This document shows positions 57,732-64,000 of a DNA stretch of 64,000 bases, in pieces; the first letter of the stretch is position 1, and each line of letters begins with the position of its first letter. Source of the DNA: JAYYZW01 sp036339995 (GTDB taxonomy: Bacteria; Pseudomonadota; Gammaproteobacteria; Ga0077536); the NCBI GenBank assembly GCA_036339995.1, contig JAYYZW010000014.1:9407-73406 (forward strand), in the 5' to 3' direction. The notes beneath the pieces were generated by a model that saw only the letters and a list, made by a program, of their open reading frames with translations, made no database searches and had not been told where the DNA came from. Made by a program: the position numbers and the translations under genes.

Positions 57732-59219
57732 ATGGAATTTTCCGTCAAACGCGGCGCGCCCCGCAAACAGAAGACTGCATGCATCATCGTCGGCGTGCAT
57801 ACCGGCGGGATCCTGAGCCGGAGCGCGGAAGATCTGGATAAAGCGAGCCGCGGCGCACTGCGACGCATCGTGCAACGAGGCGATATTGGCGGCAAGCCCG
57901 GTGAACATATTCTCCTGCCGGACGTATCGGGAATAAGCGGCGACAGGATTTTCCTCGTCGGTGCGGGTAAACGCGAAGGCGTGACGGCTGGGGATTTCCG
58001 TAAACTAGTCGGTAAGGCCGCGAGCGCCTTAAATCGGATGAAAATCCGAAATGCAGTAAGTACATTGATTGAAGTCGAAGTGAAGGGGCACGACATCCAT
58101 TGGAAGCTCGATCAGCATTTAACGGCTTTCGCCGCCTCGTCTTATCGGTTTAATGATCTCAAGTCCAAACGCGAACCCGCGCGACTGGGCCGAACGGGTT
58201 TTCTTTTCAAAGATGAAGAAGTTTCGGCGGCGCGTACGGGGCTGAAAGTGGCGCGCGCCAAAGCTGTCGGCATCGACCTTATGAAGGATCTCGCTAATCG
58301 CCCGGCCAATTTATGCACACCTACATACCTCGCGGAACAAGCAGCGGGACTTTCCGAGCAAGCAGATTCGCTAAAACTGACAGTCCTCGACGAAGCGAAA
58401 ATGGAAAAACTCGGTATGGGCGCACTCCTGTCCGTCTCGAAGGGATCCCGACAGCCAGCGAAGCTGATCACTCTTGAATACAGCGGTACCGGCGATGACT
58501 CCGCGCCGATCGTACTCGTTGGCAAAGGGGTCACCTTCGACTCCGGTGGTATTTCAATCAAACCGTCTCCTGCGATGGACGAGATGAAGTTTGACATGTC
58601 CGGCGCGGCCAGCGTGCTCGGTACTATGGCGGCGGTCGCGATGATTGGTCCGTCCGTCAATGTCGTCGGCGTTATTCCCGCGACCGAGAATCTGCCTGAC
58701 GGAAATGCCACCAAACCCGGCGATGTCGTAACCAGCATGTCAGGGCAAACGATAGAAGTGTTAAACACCGACGCCGAGGGACGACTGATCTTGTGTGACG
58801 CCTTGACCTATAGCGCACGATTCAATCCCGACGTCGTCATCGATATTGCGACCCTCACGGGCGCCTGCGTCGTTGCGCTTGGCGCGCACGCCAGCGGACT
58901 GATGAGCAATGACGACGAACTCGCCGACGACCTGCTCGCCAGCGGACAACGCACCGGGGATCGTGTCTGGCGCTTGCCGGTTTGGAGTGAGTATCAAAAG
59001 CAGATCGACAGTCCTTTCGCCGATATGGCCAATGTCGGTGGACGCGCCGCGGGAACTATTACCGCCGCCTGTTTTCTTTCACGATTCACCGAAGATTACC
59101 GTTGGGCTCATATCGATATCGCGGGAACCGCGTGGACTTCGGGTAAGTCGAAAGGTTCGACGGGCCGCCCCGTACCGCTGCTGCTCGATTACATCCTGAC
59201 TCGCGCGAACGTCGATTGA
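57732..59219 (+). CDS. pepA: Leucyl aminopeptidase (cytosol aminopeptidase)
   Basis: A 495-residue M17 peptidase. The N-terminal macro-like domain (about 1-160) is followed by the catalytic domain with VGKGVTFDSGGISIKPS, KFDMSGAASVLG and the signature NTDAEGRLILCDAL, which carry the two-zinc ligands. It removes N-terminal residues and in E. coli also acts in Xer recombination and carAB control. GAGGAAAG stands before the ATG. holC starts three bases after the stop. Confidence 0.97.
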   Translation: MEFSVKRGAPRKQKTACIIVGVHTGGILSRSAEDLDKASRGALRRIVQRGDIGGKPGEHILLPDVSGISGDRIFLVGAGKREGVTAGDFRKLVGKAASALNRMKIRNAVSTLIEVEVKGHDIHWKLDQHLTAFAASSYRFNDLKSKREPARLGRTGFLFKDEEVSAARTGLKVARAKAVGIDLMKDLANRPANLCTPTYLAEQAAGLSEQADSLKLTVLDEAKMEKLGMGALLSVSKGSRQPAKLITLEYSGTGDDSAPIVLVGKGVTFDSGGISIKPSPAMDEMKFDMSGAASVLGTMAAVAMIGPSVNVVGVIPATENLPDGNATKPGDVVTSMSGQTIEVLNTDAEGRLILCDALTYSARFNPDVVIDIATLTGACVVALGAHASGLMSNDDELADDLLASGQRTGDRVWRLPVWSEYQKQIDSPFADMANVGGRAAGTITAACFLSRFTEDYRWAHIDIAGTAWTSGKSKGSTGRPVPLLLDYILTRANVD

Positions 59220-59222
59220 GCA

Positions 59223-59651
59223 ATGACGCGGATCGATTTTTACGTTCTCGATTCGCCTACCACCGACCGCCACGATCGAATGATCTGCCGGATCGTGGAA
59301 AAGGCGTGGCAACAAGGACACTCCGTTTATATACAGTGCCAGGACATGGCCTCGGTCAAGTCATTCGATCAAATGCTTTGGCGGTTCAAGGATACCAGCT
59401 TCGTCCCCCATGCCGTCGATGGGAGTGACCTGGAAGATTCGCCCGTCGCCATCGGTACCCATGCGGATGCGGTATCCAGTCCGGATGTGCTCGTAAACCT
59501 TGCCATCGATGTTCCCGGTTCCGTTAGTCGCTATCTCCGTGTCATTGAATCGGCGGGTTACAACGCTACGTCGCGTACCGCGGCCCGCACGCGTTACCGT
59601 TATTATCAGGATCGAGGATTTCCGCTGAACACCCACAAACTCAATCTTTAG
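59223..59651 (+). CDS. holC: DNA polymerase III chi subunit
   Basis: A 142-residue protein. RIDFYVLDSPT opens the chi fold, AWQQGHSVYIQCQDMASVKSFDQMLW covers the central helix-strand region (in part), and FVPHAVDG precedes the later strands. Chi links the clamp loader to SSB. It lies between pepA and valS as in most gammaproteobacteria. Confidence 0.9.
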   Translation: MTRIDFYVLDSPTTDRHDRMICRIVEKAWQQGHSVYIQCQDMASVKSFDQMLWRFKDTSFVPHAVDGSDLEDSPVAIGTHADAVSSPDVLVNLAIDVPGSVSRYLRVIESAGYNATSRTAARTRYRYYQDRGFPLNTHKLNL

Positions 59652-59662
59652 AAATACGCTCA

Positions 59663-59965
59663 ATGGCAGATTCAGGTTCGGATCCGGCAAAAGAAGCTTC
59701 CGCTCCGGGCGGAGACGGTGGGCCAAAACCTCCTCGCGTACCGATGGTCCGGTCCACGCCGCCGAATGGCCGAGCCGAAGCTGCCGATCTGTCGAATACC
59801 TTGAAGCAACTCGTCGTGGAAAGCATGTCGAGCGCGATCGCGGAACTGAAGGAGGAACTCACGCGCGAAATTTCACGCTCGTTCAACGACGCGCACAGGC
59901 CCGCAGACGAGGCGCTAAAAGAACGCGAAGATCATCACCCCAATCCCTCACACGCAAAGAAGTGA
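59663..59965 (+). CDS. Small hypothetical protein between holC and valS
   Basis: A 100-residue protein without recognisable family. The N-terminal 40 residues are Pro/Gly/Ala-rich and probably disordered; residues about 42-75 form an amphipathic helix or coiled-coil (LSNTLKQLVVESMSSAIAEL, KEELTREISRSF). Small DUF2497-like or similar C-terminal helical proteins are known next to valS in alphaproteobacteria, but I do not claim homology. Spacing of 11 bases from holC and six from valS suggests a true cistron. Confidence 0.65.
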   Translation: MADSGSDPAKEASAPGGDGGPKPPRVPMVRSTPPNGRAEAADLSNTLKQLVVESMSSAIAELKEELTREISRSFNDAHRPADEALKEREDHHPNPSHAKK

Positions 59966-59971
59966 TTAGTG

Positions 59972-62725
59972 ATGGAAAAAACCTTCGACCCCCATGACAT
60001 AGAAATTCAGCGCTACGAGCAATGGGAGAGATCCGGGGTGTTTCGACCGTCTGGTTCGGGCCCGCCCTACTGCATCATGCTGCCGCCGCCCAATGTGACG
60101 GGAAGTCTGCATATGGGCCACGCTTTTCAGGATACCTTGATGGATGCCCTCATCCGCTATCACCGCATGTGCGGGGACAATACCCTGTGGCAGTGCGGTA
60201 CCGACCACGCGGGTATCGCGACCCAGATCGTGGTGGAGCGGCAGCTTGCGATGGAAGGCCTGTCCAAGCATGAGCTCGGGCGCGAGCAATTCATAGAGGC
60301 CGTATGGAATTGGAAAAAGGAATCGGGTGGAACCATAACAAGGCAGCTGCGCCGCATGGGTGCGTCCATGGACTGGAGTCGGGAACGGTTCACTCTCGAT
60401 TCCGATCTCTCCCGCGCGGTGCGCGAAGTATTCGTGACTCTATATGACGAAGACCTGATCTACCGGGGCAAGCGGCTTGTCAACTGGGACCCGGTGCTGC
60501 GCACGGCAATATCGGATTTAGAAGTCGTATCCGAAGAGGAGACCGGCACGCTCTGGCACATGCGCTACCCATTGTCCGATGGCAGCGGCCACGTGGTCGT
60601 CGCCACAACGCGACCCGAAACCATGCTTGGCGATACCGCCGTCGCGGTTCATCCGGAAGACGATCGCTATCGGCGCTTCATCGGAAAAACGGTCGAACTC
60701 CCGATTGCCGAACGTCCCATCCCGATCATTTCCGACGAGTATGTCGATCCCGAATTCGGTTCCGGCTGCGTGAAAATTACCCCTGCTCACGATTTCAACG
60801 ATTATGAGCTTGGCCAAAGACACGGCTTGCCGCTGATCAATGTGTTCACCGGTGCCGCGGTGATTAACGAAAACGCTCCCCAACGCTTCCGCGGCCTTGA
60901 TCGATACGAGGCGCGAAAACGAATCGTCGCGGAGATGCAAGAAAGACACCTCATAGCGCGCATCGACGAGCATAAGTTGATGGTGCCCCGGGGAGACCGC
61001 ACGCATGCCGTCGTCGAGCCCTATCTCACCGACCAGTGGTTCGTCAAGATTCAACCACTCGCCGACCCGGCAATCGCAGCGGTTGAGGATGGACGGATTC
61101 GTTTCAAACCGGAAAACTGGTCGAAAACCTATTTCGAATGGATGCGAAACATCGAGGATTGGTGCATCAGCCGCCAGCTCTGGTGGGGCCATCGCATTCC
61201 GGCGTGGTACGACGATGCGGGAAACATCTATGTAGGGCGCGACGAATCCGAAGCCCGGGCGAAAAGCGGTATCGCTTCCTCTGTGGTCCTGCGCCAGGAT
61301 CCGGACGTTCTAGATACCTGGTTTTCGTCCTCACTGTGGCCTTTCTCAACGCTGGGGTGGCCCGAAAAGACGCCGGAACTAGAGACTTTTTACCCCACCA
61401 GCGTATTGGTGACCGGCTTCGACATCATTTTCTTCTGGGTTGCACGCATGATCATGATGGGCCTGAAGTTCATGGGCGATGTACCGTTTCGCGAGGTCTA
61501 CGTTCATGGACTGGTGCGTGATGCTGATGGCAATAAAATGTCGAAGTCCAAAGGCAATGTCCTCGATCCGATCGATTTAATCGACGGCGTAAGCTTGGAA
61601 TCGCTGGTGAAAAAGCGTACGGCGGATTTGATGCGCCCAGAAGACGCTCCGAAAATCGAAGCCGCGACCCGCCGACATTTTGAGGCCGGCATTACGGCCC
61701 ATGGTACGGACGCGCTGCGCTTCACCTTTGCCGTGATGGCGACCCAGGGCCGCGACATCCGATTTGATCTAGGCCGTATCGGCGGCTACCGCAATTTTTG
61801 CAATAAAATCTGGAATGCATCGCGTTTCGTACTGAGCGCATGCGAACAGCATCGCGGGGATACCCCGGTGAGCGACATCGTTCTGGGGATGCCGGAACGA
61901 TGGATCAGAAGCAGGTTTGGCGATGCCGTCGAACAGGTTAGCACTGCCTTTGATAGCTATCGTTTCGATCTCGGGGCACAGGCACTTTATGAATTCATCT
62001 GGGACGAGTACTGCGATTGGTACATCGAGATGGCCAAAGTCCCCCTCTATGACGACGATTCGCCCCAGGCCGTAAAGGACGGTGTGTGCATGGTGCTGAT
62101 CGACGTTCTCGACGGTCTGCTCAGGGCGCTCCATCCAATGATGCCTTTCATCACCGAAGAGATCTGGTTTCGCTTGATACAACTCAAGGGCCGTACGGCG
62201 GAAACCATCATGAACCAGAGCTTTCCGCGGGCGTCGGACTATGAACGCAGCAGTACCGACGAAACCTCTTATGCGTGGCTGCAAGAATTTGTACTGAGCG
62301 TGCGGCGAATTCGGGCGGAATATGACATCGAGCCGGCGCGGCGTCTTCCAACGTACATCAGAGGCGGTTCCGCGAGTGAACGGGAATGGCTTGTCGAGTA
62401 CCAACCGATCATTGCACAACTCACACGTGCGGACCTCTCTGCGACCGAACCGGAGGAACTGGGCAATGTTGCCACGGCCCTGGCCGGCGAAATGACCATA
62501 CTCATCCCCTTTACCGATTTGATCGACCGCGATGCAGAATTGGCGCGCCTGCAGAAGGAATTCGAACACCTCGCAGCCGAGATCGAACGCGCGAGCAAGA
62601 AACTCTCCAATCAGAATTTCGTCGAGCGTGCACCCGAAAACATCGTCGAAAAAGAGCGAACCCGGCTGAAGGAAGCAAGCTCCGACGCCGACAAACTTAG
62701 AACGCAGATAGCCCAGTTACACTGA
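59972..62725 (+). CDS. valS: Valyl-tRNA synthetase
   Basis: A 917-residue class I synthetase. PPPNVTGSLHMGHAFQ holds the HIGH motif (as HMGH), CP1 editing domain motifs TTRPETMLGDTAVAVHPED follow, NKMSKSKGNVLDP is the KMSKS loop, and a C-terminal coiled-coil (RDAELARLQKEFEHLAAEIE) closes the protein. It charges and edits tRNA-Val. ATG at 59972 is preferred to the preceding GTG. Confidence 0.97.
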   Translation: MEKTFDPHDIEIQRYEQWERSGVFRPSGSGPPYCIMLPPPNVTGSLHMGHAFQDTLMDALIRYHRMCGDNTLWQCGTDHAGIATQIVVERQLAMEGLSKHELGREQFIEAVWNWKKESGGTITRQLRRMGASMDWSRERFTLDSDLSRAVREVFVTLYDEDLIYRGKRLVNWDPVLRTAISDLEVVSEEETGTLWHMRYPLSDGSGHVVVATTRPETMLGDTAVAVHPEDDRYRRFIGKTVELPIAERPIPIISDEYVDPEFGSGCVKITPAHDFNDYELGQRHGLPLINVFTGAAVINENAPQRFRGLDRYEARKRIVAEMQERHLIARIDEHKLMVPRGDRTHAVVEPYLTDQWFVKIQPLADPAIAAVEDGRIRFKPENWSKTYFEWMRNIEDWCISRQLWWGHRIPAWYDDAGNIYVGRDESEARAKSGIASSVVLRQDPDVLDTWFSSSLWPFSTLGWPEKTPELETFYPTSVLVTGFDIIFFWVARMIMMGLKFMGDVPFREVYVHGLVRDADGNKMSKSKGNVLDPIDLIDGVSLESLVKKRTADLMRPEDAPKIEAATRRHFEAGITAHGTDALRFTFAVMATQGRDIRFDLGRIGGYRNFCNKIWNASRFVLSACEQHRGDTPVSDIVLGMPERWIRSRFGDAVEQVSTAFDSYRFDLGAQALYEFIWDEYCDWYIEMAKVPLYDDDSPQAVKDGVCMVLIDVLDGLLRALHPMMPFITEEIWFRLIQLKGRTAETIMNQSFPRASDYERSSTDETSYAWLQEFVLSVRRIRAEYDIEPARRLPTYIRGGSASEREWLVEYQPIIAQLTRADLSATEPEELGNVATALAGEMTILIPFTDLIDRDAELARLQKEFEHLAAEIERASKKLSNQNFVERAPENIVEKERTRLKEASSDADKLRTQIAQLH

Positions 62726-62792
62726 TTATCCTGACAGAGTGGTAAACAACCGGATTTCGGGCCAGCCTAAAAACTGGCCCTGCCGAGGAAAA

Positions 62793-62966
62793 TCAATGGT
62801 TGCTTGGCGTCTTGGCGAAAGCAATAGTCGTCCGGGGATCCCCACAAATTTCGCAGAGGGGTGTGAAAACTCCGGCGGCGGCGTGGGCAACTATGATCTT
62901 AACGACGGTGAAAATCAGCCCAACAAACAGTAGGGTGGCGATCAACCCTACGACGATGAACTGCAT
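62793..62966 (-). CDS. Possible 57-residue single-pass membrane protein
   Basis: Translation of the minus strand gives a short hydrophobic protein: about 27 apolar residues at the N-terminus (QFIVVGLIATLLFVGLIFTV, in part), then VFTPLCEICGDP with a CxxC pair and a short polar tail. No strong Shine-Dalgarno precedes the ATG at 62966, and no relative is recognised. The long apolar run makes it more than a random frame, but it is not firm. Confidence 0.3.
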   Translation of the reverse strand: MQFIVVGLIATLLFVGLIFTVVKIIVAHAAAGVFTPLCEICGDPRTTIAFAKTPSNH

Positions 62967-63138
62967 CGCCGACCCACGCTAAGTCGCGCACCCGGTTACG
63001 CATGCCCTGTACGCCGAATCCAGCAGCCATGACACTTCCAACCACTTCACCCAGGGTTATCCGTTCATCGTCGTGAAACTCGTCGGGTTGATCGGGGGAA
63101 TCGTTACCTATATTTGTGCCGATTAAATTTTTGATCTA

Positions 63139-63160
63139 TTCGGATTATGATCCATCCGAA
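63139..63160 (+). promoter_or_regulatory. Inverted repeat upstream of cysE
   Basis: TTCGGAT (63139-63145) and ATCCGAA (63154-63160) are perfect inverted 7-mers with an 8-base centre, about 75 bases before the cysE ATG in AT-rich DNA. GATCTAT occurs on both sides (63133 and 63162). It looks like a dimeric-repressor operator overlapping a promoter; the regulator is not identified. Confidence 0.4.
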
Positions 63161-63234
63161 CGATCTATCGTTATGAAACTTAACTGTACTTTCGAGATCT
63201 ATTAACTATCGATGCCCGCACCGGGAGCTGGACC

Positions 63235-63966
63235 ATGTTTGAGCGTATCAAAGAAGATATCAATTGTGTTTTCGAGCGCGACCCAGCGGCGCGACACGCA
63301 CTCGAGATACTCACCGCGTACCCCGGGGTCCATGCCATTTTGATTCATCGACTCAGCCACCAGCTTTGGCAGATGGGACTGAAATGGGCCGCACGACTCA
63401 GCTCTCACCTGGGGCGGTTTCTCACGGGCATCGAAATTCACCCCGGCGTAACGATAGGGCGGCGATTTTTTATCGATCACGGTATGGGTGTCGTGATCGG
63501 CGAGACCGCCGAAATCGGAGATGACTGCACGCTTTATCATGGGGTCACACTGGGCGGGACTACCTGGGAGAAGGGCAAACGTCATCCGACACTGGAGGAT
63601 GGCGTCGTCGTGGGCGCCGGAGCCAAGGTGCTCGGCCCCATCACAATCGGGCGTAACGCGCGCGTCGGTTCCAACGCCGTCGTAGTACACGATGTGCCCG
63701 CGGAGGCGACCGTCGTCGGCATTCCGGGACGCGTTTCGCAGGCCGTTACGGAAAAATTCCGGCAGCGGGCGGAAACCGCGAAGAAGATTGGGTTTGACGC
63801 CTACGGTCAGGTTCGAGACATGCCTGATCCCGTCACTCAAGCGATCGATTCCCTGCTGGATCATGCCCGCGACATCGAGAAGGAAATCGCAAGCCTTAAG
63901 CGCAAACTCGATGCGTCCGAGGCTGCCGCGCGAGACGACGAGCCGATTTCCGGCAATTCCGCCTAA
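63235..63966 (+). CDS. cysE: Serine O-acetyltransferase
   Basis: A 243-residue left-handed beta-helix acetyltransferase. After an N-terminal helical part (VFERDPAARHALEILTAYPG) come hexapeptide repeats with the catalytic HPGVTIGRRFFIDHGMGVVI (about 70-90), YHGVTLGGTTW and IGRNARVGSNAVV. It makes O-acetylserine for cysteine synthesis. The C-terminal tail is a coiled-coil-like extension (RDIEKEIASLKRKLDASEAA). In many gammaproteobacteria this cysE type precedes the isc operon, so the region beyond the window should be examined. The R1c repeat begins directly after its TAA. Confidence 0.96.
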   Translation: MFERIKEDINCVFERDPAARHALEILTAYPGVHAILIHRLSHQLWQMGLKWAARLSSHLGRFLTGIEIHPGVTIGRRFFIDHGMGVVIGETAEIGDDCTLYHGVTLGGTTWEKGKRHPTLEDGVVVGAGAKVLGPITIGRNARVGSNAVVVHDVPAEATVVGIPGRVSQAVTEKFRQRAETAKKIGFDAYGQVRDMPDPVTQAIDSLLDHARDIEKEIASLKRKLDASEAAARDDEPISGNSA

Positions 63967-64000
63967 GGAACCTCTGAATAAGTCATGGTGCGTCTGAATT
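63967..64000. repeat. R1c: third copy of the R1 repeat end, cut by the window edge
   Basis: GGAACCTCTGAATAAGTCATGG followed by TGCG matches the copies at 10561 and 13280 (written in part: core CCTCTGAATAAGTCATGG). It begins at the first base after the cysE stop codon, giving CTAA then the repeat. The rest of the element lies beyond the window. Confidence 0.75.

Larger units (their letters stand above)
62726..63234. other. Intergenic region between valS and cysE
   Basis: This 509-base gap holds a perfect GGGCCAG/CTGGCCC hairpin (62759-62780, no T-run), a possible 57-codon minus-strand gene (62793-62966) and, near cysE, AT-rich promoter DNA with an inverted repeat (63139-63160). Near 62801-62826 it also has a TTGGCGTCTTGGCG stretch, a scattered CGCCAAG-type repeat seen too at 21290. 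Confidence 0.45.

Noticed and set aside
62739..62933. 64-codon plus-strand frame after valS
   Set aside because: Polar low-complexity translation opposite a more protein-like minus-strand frame; no start signal.

Overview
The window is chromosomal DNA from a gammaproteobacterium. The evidence is gene order: pilMNOPQ-aroK-aroB-damX followed by gltBD and hemE; miaB-ybeZ-ybeY-corC-lnt; pcnB-folK-panC; pepA-holC-valS; argS beside an FtsN-like SPOR gene; priA; and a thiS/thiG/trmB block. I cannot place it below class level by reading. Almost all of the sequence is core housekeeping DNA, but it carries many small inverted-repeat elements and several decayed or altered genes, so the accessory signal lies between and at the edges of core genes.

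Layout. 1-4400 is a catabolic or accessory stretch: a serine beta-lactamase-fold gene with an in-frame stop, a dienelactone-hydrolase-like enzyme, a MAPEG membrane protein, a SnoaL-like protein and a cytochrome P450. 4450-9350 holds a Dps-like protein and an RND pump with its adaptor. 9786-11915 (minus strand) is a RiPP-type locus: a secreted precursor with two cysteines, a DUF692/MNIO oxidative enzyme and a DUF2063 partner, with a 162-bp inverted-repeat element lodged between the two enzymes and an orphan intrinsic terminator upstream of the precursor. 12240-17641 holds a Sel1-repeat protein, a small secreted protein with duplicated CX3CX6C motifs coupled to a YrfG-like nucleotidase, trmB without any standard start codon, a thiS-thiG deletion chimera, and a metallo-beta-lactamase-fold protein coupled to a receiver domain that has lost its phosphoacceptor aspartate. 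18052-27726 contains tRNA-Gly, an HD-domain protein, an FtsN-like gene, argS, a rhodanese, priA and PBP1A.

27953-36488 is the type IV pilus assembly operon followed by aroK, aroB and a DamX-like ATPase/SPOR protein. 36569-46300 has a good sigma70 promoter for gltB-gltD, then hemE, a DUF368 permease and a frameshifted GT41 remnant. 46304-54748 is a long minus-strand housekeeping block covering lipoprotein acylation, CorC/YbeY/PhoH, tRNA thiomethylation, pantothenate and folate biosynthesis, and poly(A) polymerase. 54829-64000 contains tRNA-Glu, a secreted alpha/beta hydrolase, an RDD protein, lptG (no lptF beside it), pepA-holC-valS and a CysE ending at another copy of the repeat.

The strongest candidates for something little described are the divergent HvfA-type peptide locus with its leader terminator, and the duplicated-cysteine peptide translationally coupled to a HAD nucleotidase. 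The repeat elements are notable because nearly every copy abuts, or supplies, a gene's stop codon.
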